Shown here in pieces: positions 1 to 11,900 of a DNA stretch of 64,000 bases. A program made the translations under genes and the position numbers. Position 1 is the stretch's first letter. The number at the start of each line of letters is the position of its first letter. Location of the stretch: contig JAJNNX010000002.1 of the NCBI GenBank assembly GCA_023159155.1, positions 744,001-808,000 on the forward strand, written 5' to 3'. Source of the DNA: Ustulina deusta (taxonomy: Eukaryota > Ascomycota > Sordariomycetes > Xylariales > Xylariaceae). The notes under the pieces are model-generated. The model saw nothing but the letters and a program-made list of their open reading frames with translations. It made no database searches and had not been told where the DNA came from.

Positions 1-907
1 CTAGCAGCGACGGAAGGTCAATCGCCCCAGTTGCAAACGCAATCCCATGGCCGATTGCCGACATCCTACTTCCTACCAGCGATATTAGCAGGGACGACCG
101 AGGGCTTCTCAAAAAAAGACATACCCCAGGCGGATCCGGTCTGTTGCTTTTCAATAGGAAGAGTATCAACGACAAGACTTCTTCCTGCGCTCATAACTGT
201 GTCGGTGTTAGGCTTAGAATTCCTAGTTTCCTGAGTGTACGATATATAGAACGGACCTGCGTTGATAGAGAAATCGACCGCATACTACGTTATTCAGGGT
301 TAGCAATTGCCATTTGGATCGAGACACGAAGGCTTTTTGGGGGGGATAAAACTACTAAGGGAATGATTCTAGCCTGGACAGGCGGCATATGCTCCCAAAC
401 ATAGATAGAATCATCTATAAAAAAGGGGGTAGAAAGGCACCAGGGACTACTTACTATAGCTAGCACTGCCGCGGAAATAGTGAAGTGTTGTGCTGACTTC
501 TTCTCTTCCACGAAAAAGCTTACAATGTCCTCTGTAAACCCGAGGAGCAGCAGAAACAACGCTGATATAATGGCTCCAATTAAAATAAAGGGCCTCCGTC
601 GCCCCCATCTCGAAGTCGACCTGTCTGCGATGGTACCAACGATAGGCTGGACAATAAGTCCTGACAACGGGCCGGCGATCCATACGAGGGAGGTTTTGCT
701 CTTCGTCAATCCAAGGGAAAGGAGATATGGCGTGCAGTATGTCTGTTCAACGCCCCATACGAATCTGGCAAAGTAATCAGATATGTGGGATTTGCATAGA
801 CACGAAGAGTGTACCTACGTGATACCGATGGTGCTCAGTGTCAGCAATGCCATTCGAGAGGCTTCCGAGCTGCCCTTAACTGAGGGCTGCCCTAGCCATC
901 GCGACAT
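1..907 (-). CDS. GPH-family sugar:H+ symporter (SUT1/SLC45-like), 5' part, cut by window edge
   Basis: Membrane symporter of the glycoside-pentoside-hexuronide group; fungal relatives (S. pombe Sut1 type) import maltose or sucrose with protons. Exons read on the minus strand: 907-819, 764-455, 284-257, 196-125 and 72 to beyond base 1, all in phase, giving about 190 residues. Recognisable stretches are FVWGVEQTYCTPYLLSLGLT, the loop GLIVQPIVG..ADRS, and WGRRRPF after the second membrane segment, then YAVDFSINAV, RSLVVDTLP and GSAWGSRMSAIGH, all in the order expected for the family. The start is ATG at 907, giving MSRWLGQPSVKGSSEASRMA. Exon 3 is only 28 nt. Reading straight through the 170-bp second intron suggests a false truncation with degenerate similarity; splicing restores the conserved sequence. 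Substrate cannot be told from this part. The gene is divergent from HIS1. Confidence 0.85.
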
Positions 908-2459
908 GGCTTGGGAGAGGTGGGAAATATGCAGCGCGTGTGATCGTTTTAGGGCCCGCCTCGAGTTTGGTACGATCGGCGTCGACGATGAACTTGGAGA
1001 TTGGGGAAGGCGAGAAGTTTACGAGGCCCAAGCTAGTATTCTTCGTCCGAAGGCAACGGCAAATCCTATTCGACCGAATTCCATCCCAATGCTAGCTTCC
1101 AGGACGTCTCGTAGGAGGCCGCGTGGACTCAAAAGTGAACTTCTGAGGTATGGTAGGTAATTGTATAAATGTGCTGATAACCCGAAGTAAGTAATGGATT
1201 CAGGCAACATGTCCGAATCAGGGGTCTGTCCCGGAGTGATCCACTGTGGCTTCACGCTATTACAAGAAAGAGGCAGGACCTCGAATACCTAGGTAGGTAC
1301 CTGTGGGACAACTTGGAACATCCACTCTTGTACCATACCTATAACATATTGTAGTGCACACAGGACAATAGGTAAGAAGAGTGATTTTCCGTAGAGATGC
1401 GTACATACCAACACGCACGCAATCGAAGAGGTGGACAACAAGGTTTATTTTATTTTATTTTATTTTTTTGTCTGCTCTAGGTAGCTATCTAGGTCCTAGA
1501 TCGATCTTATTTATTATGCCCAATTTCTTAGATATGTTCTATCTAGGTATTACCATACCTCTATAGATGGGAACCCGTTACTGGTGAGCTATCTAGTGAG
1601 TTGAGTTCGATTCCTGACAGCGCTATTGGTATTCGCTACTAGATAGCTCATTTCCCGTAGCTACTTACTTATACCTAGGTAGTGGCACTATAGCTACTCC
1701 ACCATATGTCTCCCTACGTACATAGGTACCGAGAGTATGGCTACACTACCTGTTTTTATTACCTTACATACATAATGTACCTACCTAGGTAGGTAGGTAC
1801 TCTAAGCAAGTAGTGTAGATTAGGTAAACGGTATGAAATAATATCTGAACTGTCCTCTCCTCATATTTTAACAGTATTACAACCTCAGAATACTTCCTTC
1901 CGTACGAGGAAATGGAATGCGCCTTTACTAGGTAGGTTGTAGGTAATACGTATAGGGGTAGAAACCTGGACAGAGAGCATTGACCCGGGTACCTTACTGT
2001 AGAGGAGCTTAGTGGCCTAGTGTACACTTCCGTGAGGTGCCGGCGGAGTTGCCCCACTCCTGTTCAACCATTAAGTCAATCAGCAAAAAGCTCCGATGTA
2101 GGAACGTGGGGTTCTGATTAAAAATACTCTTCCATAGGTGGGATATCATACCCAGGGCTTCACCCAACAAACCAGTCATACAGCCACGACGCTTCGCGCA
2201 TGCGCTGTCATGTAAAGTCTTTACAGCCTCTTCTCAATTGGCCTTCCCAGTTCCATCGCACATCATCATTCATTGTTGTGCTCCTCTCTTGCAGGAAGAA
2301 CCTTGGCCAGCGAGTCCGCCCGTGTCACGCACCATTTCACGTTTTCCTTCCGTCCAGCTCCTCTTCCATTGGGGGTTATGGATTTAGTAAACCAGTTCGT
2401 AATTCCCATTGTTCGCTTTCGCCGCTACGCCTTCAGTGAACCTCAAACAAATTAGCAAA
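908..2459. other. Intergenic region between the symporter and HIS1
   Basis: Divergent promoter region of about 1.55 kb with no gene I can support. It holds a TTTTA microsatellite at 1444-1469, three exact copies of the palindrome TACCTAGGTA (1287, 1672, 1782) among TAGG-type repeats, and one TAGTGTAC at 2018. The last 250 bp before HIS1 are rich in C and T, as in many fungal promoters. Confidence 0.6.
1444..1469. repeat. TTTTA microsatellite
   Basis: About four tandem TTTTA units ending in a T run, in AT-rich intergenic DNA. Confidence 0.8.
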
Positions 2460-3605
2460 ATGGCTGACTCTGACTTTGCCAACACTAGCCTCGAAGGCCG
2501 ACTCTTATTCGCCGTACCCAAGAGTAAGTCTACCATGTATTCGAATCGTGCAAAGCCTCGTTGGGCTCATTCCTAAAACAGAGGGTCGTCTGAACCAGGC
2601 CGCCCTTAATCTCCTCGAAGGCGCCGATATTCAGTTCCGGAGAGAAAATCGTCTTGATATCGCCCTAGTCAAGAACTTGCCCATCGCTCTCATCTTTCTC
2701 CCCGCGGCTGATATACCTACATTCGTTGGGGAGGGCCAGGTTGACCTAGGAATCACCGGATGGGACCAAGTCCAAGAACACGATGCTGGGGTGCGTGCTC
2801 TTCACCGTGCAAGGCGATTCTCGGGCGAGATAACCACAGAGGAAGAAGCTGCCCATAACGGGAGAGACTCTGGATCCGAGACTGTTCTAGATCTTGGATT
2901 CGGTAGTTGCAAACTCCAAGTCCAAGTCCCACAGAACGGTATCTACAACTCGCCCAAGGATCTCGTCGGAAAAAATATTGGTACCAGCTTTGTTCACCTG
3001 GCGCGAAAATACTTCACCAACTTGGAAATGGAAATAGACTCTGCAACGGCACAGACAAACGGTCAGCCGGCAGAATTCTCCAGCAAACTGCGAACAAAAA
3101 TTATTGAATTGAGTGGAAGCGTTGAAGCGGCTTGCGCGCTCGGCGTGGCTGATGGAATCGTCGACCTTGTCGGTAAGTGTTAATCGAGTCCGGGCGGGGG
3201 GCATTCATCCGTCATTAGCTAACTTCGTTAGAATCTGGCGAGACCATGAAAGCCGCTGGCTTAAAACCTATCGACACCGTCATTGAAACCAGTGCTATCC
3301 TGATCAAGTCGCGAAAACCTAGCAATCCAGAGCTGGTTGAGCTTATTGCACAACGCATTCGTGGTGTCATAGCAGCCCAAAAATATGTATTGTGCCAGTA
3401 TAATATTCGGAGAAGCACTCTGGCAGAAGCCTCCAAGATCGCTCCCGGGAAGAGAGCCCCAACAGTGACATCGCTTGACGAGGAAGGATGGGTCGCCGTC
3501 AGCGTGATGGTAGAGAAAAAGAGAATTGCTCCCATCATGGACGAATTGAGTAAAATCGGCGCGCATGATATCCTGGTATTAGATATTAAGAATAGCCGCG
3601 ACTAG
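2460..3605 (+). CDS. HIS1: ATP phosphoribosyltransferase
   Basis: Catalyses the first, feedback-regulated step of histidine synthesis, joining ATP and PRPP to phosphoribosyl-ATP, in the cytosol. Exons 2460-2523, 2582-3172 and 3232-3605 give 342 residues. The start is ATG at 2460 (MADSDFANTSLEGRLLFAVPK); the first intron falls in the conserved VPKKGRLNQ segment and the second in VDLVESGET. Also visible are LDIALVKNLPIALIFLPAAD, DLGITGWDQV, DLGFGSCKLQVQVP and, near the C-terminus, the ACT-like regulatory part with VAVSVMVEKK. The protein is about 40 residues longer than the roughly 300 usual in fungi because of an acidic insert between DQVQEHDAG and VLDLGFG. Part of that insert (2791-2841) looks like an in-frame 51-bp intron, so a 325-residue form is possible. 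Confidence 0.95.
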
Positions 3606-4152
3606 CGTGGTTGGATACTTTAAAACAAACGCCCTGATGTTCGTGAAATAGACTTGAAGTTACCACTCGCTATATTAAGAGTGATACCCTAGTAGAACTA
3701 CGGTAACAATGATAGCCGGTACCTCGCAGACGGTGTCGAAATGGAGCGGGAGCGCTGAACTGAACATTGTTTGATGAATAGTTTGACGGACTTGGCGGGA
3801 GTTTACCGGGCACTCGGGGCAACCATCTTATAATGGCGGAGCTCCCTCTTGGAGTATCAAACGGTTACATCATGTCAGGTATATGGTACCGGAATATCCG
3901 AGTGGACCGCGGATCCTGTAGATCAGACAATCGCAGGGTCTCCTGCATGATCCCGTCTCTTCATCGAATGTCTTATAGTCCCCCTCGCTTTCAACTGCCC
4001 AGCGCAATCAATCAGTTTGTACACTATTTTCGCATCGTAGCTGGTATGGGTGATTAGTGCACAATATCCCCAGGGCTCCGCATAGCACCTAATGTGGCGG
4101 GATAGGTGCCTGTTATTATGCTTCTAAGCCCCCTACACGTCGATCAAATATC
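3606..4152. other. Intergenic region
   Basis: About 550 bp between HIS1 and the small membrane protein gene, on the same strand. I see no gene, RNA or notable repeat in it. Confidence 0.5.
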
Positions 4153-4888
4153 ATGAATGCCACTATACCCACGAGGAGCACGCCTTTGCGGGCAAGAGCT
4201 GATGAAGTGAGATGGCACTCGAAGATCTATCAGGTGGGAATGAACAAGTGTTTTTCTTTTCTTGCATCTTCTTGCTCACTTCACGACTTTTCCTAAATTG
4301 CCTCCTCCCCTCCTCCCCTCCTCCCAAATGGAGACACAGCTTCGCACACGAACTCGTCCATATCACGCACCACACACATGGTAGCATGAAATACTGGCTC
4401 ACACCAACCACATACAGGCTATCGCAACCCCCATCAACTTCATCGCGTTCCTCGTGTCCCTATACCTCATAGACAGCCGTAACCGAGCGCAGCGCGAAAG
4501 CAAGGCGAGCGGCAACAACCGGAGAACCTGGCTTCAAGGGCTCTTATATCGGCAGAGCTCTTCGCCGTATGATTGGGTGGACAGTTACCGAGGGCGGCCA
4601 TCACCGCAATCAGCGTATGCTACTACTGCCCGTCTCCACGAAGCTCGGGTCGGGGACGAAGACGCGGCCCCTGCTAGATCAACGAGAGAAACAGGGGGCC
4701 GCGCCTGGTTCTACCACACGAAGCAGACAAAGCTCTTTAGGGTGGAAGCGGCAGATGCTTTCGCGCTGCGAAACTCGGTGCTGCTCGCCTTAGGCGTTCT
4801 CGCCGTCTCGGTCGGTTGGGTGCTCTGGCGGACGACGATGTGGCTTGCTGCTCGGGTTCTGAACCGGATTGTTCTTGCGAGGGTTTAG
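4153..4888 (+). CDS. Small membrane protein of unknown function (spliced)
   Basis: Model with exons 4153-4206 and 4385-4888, giving 185 residues. Exon 1 starts MNATIPTRSTPLRARADE and ends at a GTGAGA donor; the 178-bp intron ends in GGTAG after a long pyrimidine-rich stretch. The frame then reads HEILAHTNHIQAIATPINFI and continues AFLVSLYLIDSRNRAQRE, open from just after a stop at the splice site, which argues that the exon is entered by splicing. It has one hydrophobic segment near residues 29-43 and a stronger C-terminal one (SVLLALGVLAVSVGWVLW), so it is probably a two-pass membrane protein with a basic, Arg-rich loop between. I do not recognise a named family. An unspliced 144-residue reading from 4454 is less likely because it loses the first hydrophobic segment. 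Confidence 0.55.
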
Positions 4889-5538
4889 CACATGTCGGCG
4901 ACCTTGCACTGACGAACTAATGGTTCAAACGAAACGAATATAACGAGGGAGCTTGATGAAGTGTACAAAAGTTCGGAGGGACGTGGGTGCCTTATTGCGT
5001 GCTCACTTAATTGACGGGGCAACAGAGAGCTGTCACATCATCCCAAGTGGCAGTCGATCCTTTTACTGCGGCCAAGGGTGGCTGATATCAATATGTCTTA
5101 ACAGCGTCAACAACATATGGTCTAAAGAATGGCAATTTCCTAAAATCAATAATATATGTTACCAAGCCGTATTGACGTCATTGCCGCCAATAACCATCAC
5201 TACTAGCGTCGTTCGAGGCGTCAATCATAGATCAGACCTGGCGGCTATGATAGGACCGGCAGTCCTACGTCTCCTTGCATGGCTTTTCCTTAAATTAGGT
5301 CTTTGCCCTCCTCTATCTATTTATCCAGAGTTTTTTTTTTCGCGACCGAGTTCTCGTGAAGACGCCTTCTTGGCTTTCACTAGACTGTATATGCTATAGT
5401 TTAAGTGTGCTCGGCGCCACTCTAGTGTACATCCCGCTACTGCAGGGACCGGCTGGTGATGGTGGTACACCACCGAAATTTGCAGCTGAGTCTCATGACG
5501 TCCTCGAGAAGCATCGACTTTAAGTTTTGCTTCTCACT
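4889..5538. other. Intergenic region
   Basis: About 650 bp upstream of the wax-synthase-like gene. No gene is supported. A TAGTGTAC motif lies at 5423 and a T run near 5331. Confidence 0.5.
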
Positions 5539-7494
5539 ATGTCAACCCAGCAGCAGCAGCAGCAACAGACATCCCTGCCGGACTTAGCAAGCGCGTATCG
5601 GGAGCTTTACCGGGCCAAATTCCGCGCCGATGTGCTGGCCGGCACGACGACACCGTTCGTTGTGCCATTGCACTTGCTCGCCTACTGGATCATCCCGACG
5701 CTCTACCTGGCTATCCCGCACAGGAACAGACCGTGGCTGTATCGTGCAAGATGGCTTGTGCTTGGTTTTGTCTGTGCTTTCCACTGGTATATGGTCAGGC
5801 ATGTGAAGAGCCATAATTTTGCCGCGAGCTACGGTGTTGGGTTGTTAGCCTCATGGGCCGCCATCTGGAACTTTTATCTGCTCGCATGGACGAGACCACA
5901 GTGGGACGCAAGGAGAGTGGAAAGAAGGAGGATTATCCGGCGCATCGATCGGGCGGGAGATGGCCCGGGATCCGATCGATTCCCAGCGTCATCCCTGAAC
6001 GGCTGTCTCTCTAAACTGGGTGTTGACAAGCCTACCGGCCAGGCATCGGCTGTACTAGAAGTTAATAGGCTTGTGCTCGAGCCGAGATCAAATGGCTCTG
6101 CAGCTGGTCCTATAACCAGCGGTGTGCAGAGTAACGGGACTGGGATAGCTACTGGGGTGAGAAGAAGGGAGGCGAATGCGATCCCAGAGAGTACAGAGCA
6201 AGAGACCGAAGAGAAGCTCTTAGCGAGAGGTATAGTCGCTCTCAACAATAGTGACAAGAATCCGCCACTGGACCAGAATACAGCGCTTGGACTTTATAGA
6301 CTCGCACGAGAACAGGAATATGAGTACTATTGGCAAGGGTATCCCGCCGACGCCTCGCTCAGGACCCGTCTCAGCTGGGCATTTGACATCGTCAGCTCAT
6401 TCCGTCTCACCGGTAAGTACAACACACCGATCATTATACGACCGGGTGTATAACATCATGCTGAGATTCATCAAGGCTGGGACTCGGCTCCTTCTTGTCT
6501 GCCTCCATACAAGCCGCCTCCTGCAATCGGCCCATACCAGCTACCGCTGGAATATGGTTCCCACAGGAGCAAGCAAGGCTACGGACGGACTCTCTCGCGA
6601 CGGAAGTTGATTATCTCCCGCTGGTTCTTCAACGTCGTGCCGAGTTACGTTATTGTTGATCTCTGCGCAGCCCTTATGACGACCGATCCGTACTTCCTTG
6701 TCGGGCCAGAGCACAATCACCCCCTGCCTACACATCTTGCCTCGCTGCACCCCGTGCTCCTCTCTCTCCAGCGCACAGTGCTCGCCTTCATGGCGATATT
6801 CTTCGCGATACAATATGTCTTTAACTTCGGTGCTGTAGTTCTCGCTCTCTACTGCCCCCCGATTCTTGGCTTTCGCGCTCACCCCTGGCACCTACCATCT
6901 ATGACGGGCTCGTTCGCGCAGGTGCTGGATCGCGGACTGCCGGGGTTTTGGGGCGCATGGTGGCATCAGACATTCCGGGCCGGTTTCTCGGCACCAACCA
7001 AGTGGCTGCTCCGCCACGGTTACTTGCCGTCTCCCCACAAGAACGGCAATAGAGCTGGTATAATAGCCCCCTTTGTAGGCGCCATCGTAGCTTTCGCGCA
7101 GTCCGCGTTGATCCATTGTGCTGGTAGCTATAGCTCGGTACCAACGACGCATTACTGGGGCCCGCCTATCTTCTTCGCACTCTCGGGCTTAGGGGCGATG
7201 TTGCAATCTGTGTTTTCGCGCCTCCTGCGGCGCAGAACCGAGAGGTTACCCCGCTGGGTGCGTCGTCTGGGTAACTTGGCATTTGCAGCCCTCTGGCTCT
7301 GGGCCACTGCCTGGACGCTCTTGGACGATTTCGGACGCTGTGGGCTCTGGCTCTGGGAGCCCGTCCCGGTCTCTTTTGCCCGAGCCGCTGGACTAGGCGT
7401 CGACAGACGCGTGTGGCGATACGATAGGGATTCCTTGCCTAGATGGCAGTGGGGTTCTCGGGACAGGTGGTGGGAAACGGGCATTGCGATTTAA
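5539..7494 (+). CDS. Wax-synthase-like MBOAT acyltransferase
   Basis: Multi-pass membrane O-acyltransferase of the wax synthase domain group; characterised fungal relatives include enzymes that acetylate or acylate secondary metabolites. Exons 5539-6412 and 6476-7494 give 630 residues. The intron splits LTG/W, where SSFRLTGWDSAPSCLPPY is restored. Exon 1 has a Q-rich start (MSTQQQQQQQ), a first set of hydrophobic segments (residues about 35-125), then a long polar loop. Exon 2 has further membrane segments, the domain hallmark FWGAWWHQTFR near residue 450, and a membrane-embedded histidine in SALIHCAG near residue 502, the expected catalytic His. ATG 5539 is chosen; there is no in-frame ATG upstream. 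The natural substrate is unknown and no biosynthetic cluster surrounds it. Confidence 0.85.
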
Positions 7495-8940
7495 AGGTTT
7501 AGGTTAGGGGGGGAAATATAAGACACAAAAGATGGACGACCAAAATGATTTGAGTGTAGGATTTAGGGCGCATAAGCAGGAATAGAAGCATGCGGAGCTG
7601 GGTTTTGTATTCTTACTTAACCTAGATAGAGATGGCAAATACAAAGGAAGTGTCACCCACCCCTTAGTGGTTTATGATAGACGGCCGATTGGATAGATGG
7701 GATATCATAAGAACAAGACTGAAGTTATTAATTAAAAATATTCGGATTATCGCCACCATTCTTGTTCTATACGATTATGCATCCTACTGACCTAGAGGTT
7801 GTGAACAGCATTACCTATGCCGAACAAGAAAAAAATCACTGCTTACGCAGCTGTAAGAGAGCTACAGGAATGATGAAAGACAATGTCATCGAGAATGACA
7901 TTCAGAAAGCTCCTAGCCGCCGAATTACCTCTTGAAGCAGCAAAGAGTTAGATCCTGCATGCCGAATCAGTCAGTCATCCCTTAATACCGAGTCCTCGAA
8001 ATTTAGTCCTTGAATCCGAAGCAATGGATGGGCAACTATCTATATTTGAGGGGCTCCTTTAGCTGCCGTTGCTCTCCTTTAGATCCGCTGCTAGGATCTG
8101 TGTGTGTATCTGGGGATCTTCAATATTATAGGCCATGAAAAAGAGAGGGTCGCCTATGGACATTTTTCTCATATTACGAAGAAACTGATGTGGAACTCCG
8201 AGAATATGTGCTATTATCGTTACAATTTCTCGCAACGACTCCAGACAAAGAGGGTACTGAGATGACTGGAGGAGCGAGTATACCATCCAAACCTTCGACA
8301 AAATTTGATCACAATCATAACTTTCTATGTAACGAGCTAAGAATCCAACTCTTTTTGCACGCTCTCCTAGAGAGACTATTCTAAGTCTGTACGAATCTCC
8401 AATGTCCCCTTATTAGGAGAATATTTGGCTTTCGCCACATCCAATCAGGAGCCCTCGGTGAGGGTTCCCTAGTGTAATGGTTATCACAGTGGATTCTGAT
8501 TCCACTAATCTGGGTGATTCCCAGGGGGACCATATGTTTTATTAATTACTGAACCTCTGATCTCATACCCAGCTTAGCAATCTGTCGGATATATGTACGC
8601 GGATAAAACAAACACCTGCAATACGCAATTGCGGCCAGCCTTTTGGTTGTGTGGTGTAGTGGTAAATCTGACACAATCCACTTCTTCTTCCTTGGCTTTT
8701 TAGAGATATTACAGTAATGTGCCTGTTGGCAAAGCGTATAATCTATTCAGGTAGCAGACATGGCTATTGAAACCCACTAATACGTGTAGCTGCAATTGCC
8801 GACTTGGTCATGGTTTGTGGGCAGATGCAACTCAATAGCTTAAACTAATCTTGGAGTTATTTCTTGGAGTGTATGTTGTCGTAAGTCGAGTGCACGATGG
8901 CGCGTATGTCTTTTAGGGAGATACGGTGCGCTTCAAAGAC
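7495..8940. other. Convergent intergenic region holding a tRNA-Gln
   Basis: DNA between the 3' ends of the acyltransferase gene and TERT. Apart from the tRNA at 8463-8532 I find no supportable gene. It includes AT-rich stretches and a single telomere-like TTTAGGTTAGGGG near 7498 that is not tandemly repeated. Confidence 0.5.
8463..8532 (+). tRNA. tRNA-Gln (anticodon CUG) with shortened T-loop, possibly a pseudogene
   Basis: Acceptor stem GGTTCCC (8463-8469) pairs with GGGGACC (8525-8531), with one G-T pair. The D arm GTG..CAC and the anticodon arm GTGGA-TTCTGAT-TCCAC are intact; loop bases give anticodon CTG, reading CAG (Gln). The T stem CTGGG (8510-8514) pairs perfectly with CCCAG (8520-8524), but the loop is TGATT, five bases instead of the normal seven, so the TTC of the conserved TTCGA core is reduced to one T. 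No intron is present. The missing two bases suggest a decaying copy or a sequencing indel. Confidence 0.8.
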
Positions 8941-11900
8941 CTAGGCATCACAGGTATGGTAGTCACACACGACAGTCTGTACACGAGCATGCCGAATATC
9001 CTTCAGCAGGCTCAATTTGATACCCTCTGCCTTCAGCCAGGCCAGAGTTTTGCTGTAATTAGACTGCTTACGGCTTAACACCTGGTGAAACGCGTTGTAC
9101 GCCAGCCTTGACGGTTATTATCAGCGTCGATAGCTCGTATCCTGAATCATGAGATGGGACTCACCAGGATACTTCACGTTTCTTGACATCGCACACGTAG
9201 CCAGGGCATCGGAGTCTCCTCGTCTTGCTGACGAGGAGTATGTATGCTGTGTCGGCCACTTTTTGAACTGTCTCTTTACACGCAAGTTAGAAAGGATTTT
9301 TATTGTTGTTGTAGTTTTGGGCGGGGAATGCTTTTAGACGGAGAGTAGGCGAGATGGTTGGCTTACTGATAACGATATTCGGAGGCGGTTGCTTCGACGC
9401 TGGCAAGCAACGCACATACGCCCACATCTTGGTAGCGGTTTCCATGAACGCCCTGTGAACGTTGTTTAGCATAATTGACGCGGAATTTAGCCTCGTGTCG
9501 AAGAACATTAGGTGGCTCTGGATCTTGAATGCATCTAGCGAAATAGAATTTAGTCTTTGTGCTTTGCAATTAAGAAGGTGAAAACCTACTGAGAACCCTG
9601 CGTTGGAATGTTTGGCCAGGGGTCCGACTAAACTCGACGGTGAGCGAGTTGTATATGGCTGGGAATGGTTAGCGTGGCGTGAAACAAATATTTGGGTCAC
9701 GAAGCTCACCCTTGTCCTCGCTCTGATTTGAAGCGCGGCTGATATCGAGTGTCCTGGTGTCAATTAGAGTACCGCAATACGGAAAGGCTTCGCCGTCTCC
9801 TAGCTTGGGAACCTGCTGGCCATTGACTTCAAGGTCGAAATTAACTAGGCTTTTCTTAGGGTTCACAGTGACGCCGTATTCCGGCACACCGTGGTGAAGA
9901 ATCTCAACCAGCTTAACTGCTTTAAGTTTGTCGGTAGTGATGAGCAAGAAATCGTCAATTAGTCGCAAGAGCAGGCAGTCATCAGAGTTGAGGAATGAGA
10001 GAACATGGGTCTCGAGATCTGCATAGAAGTAATTGCAGAGTGTGGAAGATAGAATCGATCCTTGGGGGATACCCTGCTTTTGCCGGTAGTACTTCTTGCC
10101 AATCTTGATGATATTCTGTTGGATGTGGGATGCTGCCAACTGAAGCAGCTCGCTTGTTTCGTATTGCTTCTGGTAGAGATCAACGAACACGGTATTGCGT
10201 TTTGTTGTGCTTTGCCCGTTCTCGAGACGCTGGATGAAAGTGGAGGCATCATCATTCTTGATAGCTATCGACGGCCATTTCTTCACGGGGTTTGATTTAC
10301 AATTTTGGCCATTTCGCTGGGCCACAATGTTGGAGCTTACTTCAAGGTACTTGGAAATTCGATATCGACGTTGTTGAGGTATAGAATTTAATAAGCTCAC
10401 AATGGCTGCTTGTGGAATTGTATCAAAAGCTGCCTGCACATCTACTTTTGCGAAATAGAAACGTGTAGGCAAAATAGGCATCTTAGATTTGAAAAGCTTC
10501 ATCCGCTTGTAAATATCACCAATGGAAAACATTGCTGAGCCCATCTTTCTTGGGTTGATGACCTAATATTGGGAATATTAGCGGCGGCATACCCTTTCTA
10601 AAGCGCAGTCCTACCTTCTCAAGTTGAAGAACTGTATGTACTGGTGCTAGGATCTTGTTGATGCCCAGACCTAGTTCTTTTGGGCTCCCACGGATAGGGA
10701 TTCTCTTACGCAGATTTGCAATTGGTCTCATCTGCGCCCCTTTAGGAAGTAGCCTGATATGACTGAATCCAAGGCGCCGGGAATCGAGTATACTCATCGC
10801 TTCTACAAGGCTAATTTCCTCTAGCATTTTCCCCTTCAAAGTTATCATGGCTGGTTCCACAAGGGACCGCCAGATATCGTGGCGGAAAAAGAAAACACGA
10901 TACTTATCAGCGTTTGACTCCGTCACGTAGAAATTGCTTCGAATAAGGGGTATCAAAATAGAATCAAAGAGAAAATAAAGAAATTCGTTGAACAGTTCCC
11001 AGCGTTTCCGTATATCAGTCAAGGATGTTTTGTTAGGCAGGAGCTGGGGAGGTGCAAGCCACTCGATGTCAGCTATCTGGTAACTGTTAGCCTCATCTGG
11101 TAATGACGCGGTTTTGATTGCTCACCTTCATCCCTTGTGACACCTCGTAAAGGGATATATCTTCAAAACGTCTGAGAGATATGAACAGAACAACTTTCTT
11201 CAGAAATTGGCGCTCATTGTGGCTCGCGGCCAAACCACAACCCCAAAATTCTCGCGGGATTAATACTTTAAGAACGGCCTGGCAAAATGATGCCACCTTG
11301 GTAGACGAGGTGGCTAATTCAGTGACCGAGGAGTTTTGATTCCTTTGCGGTACGTGCATCATTTCCTGGAGTTGCGTCATACCTTTTTCTATCTTACTCT
11401 TCGGCTTCCGCACGCGCCTTCGAACTTTATCAGATTCTGATTGAGTCTGCGGTTTATCCGTAGAGAGGGGAACCTAAGCTTATTAGTAACGACTAAGAGA
11501 ATATACCTATGAGACATACTGGACAATAATGTTGCAGAAGCTGGGAATAGGAACAGCGTTGATGGAGAATCTGAAGCTTCCGAACCAGGTCTCTTGCATG
11601 TCCTCGGAGCCGCTTAGGAGTCTTCGGGTAAGCACCATTGTTTCCAAACTGAGCGAACTTTTCAAAAATTTCCTCCTCTCGTAAGGTATAATCCTTCAAC
11701 CGCTGCGACGTTTCTTTGATGTTGACTTTGCTGGTGAAGATATTATGAAGGCCGAATTGTCTAGGGAACATATACATCATCACTTTGAGCGTATGAACTT
11801 CATTCTGTTGGTTCATACGTCTCCGTATCTCAATGTTCTGTTTTTCGTCGAGTTGCTGGAGTGGACAGCGATTCAGTACATCTATATATGTCATTAGCCA

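Noticed and set aside
290..454. Continuation of the symporter reading frame past VLAI
   Set aside because: A GTAAGT donor occurs at 454 and the family sequence resumes at 284; the intervening codons are intron with chance similarity.
1595..1625. GAGTTCGATTCC resembling a tRNA T-arm
   Set aside because: The flanking bases do not form a T stem and no tRNA body lies upstream.
2465..2470. TGACTC, a Gcn4/CPC1-type half site, at HIS1
   Set aside because: It lies inside the coding sequence just after the start codon; I saw no matching site in the promoter, so control by amino acid starvation is not supported by this site.
7495..7515. Telomere-like TTTAGGTTAGGGG near TERT
   Set aside because: Only about one and a half units, not a tandem array; nothing shows an interstitial telomere.
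8059..8301. 80-codon open frame on the minus strand near the tRNA
   Set aside because: Short, with no domain and no splice partners; likely chance in AT-rich DNA.
8640..8690. GTGGTGTAGTGGTAAATC, resembling a tRNA D-arm
   Set aside because: No matching anticodon stem, T-arm or acceptor stem could be folded around it.
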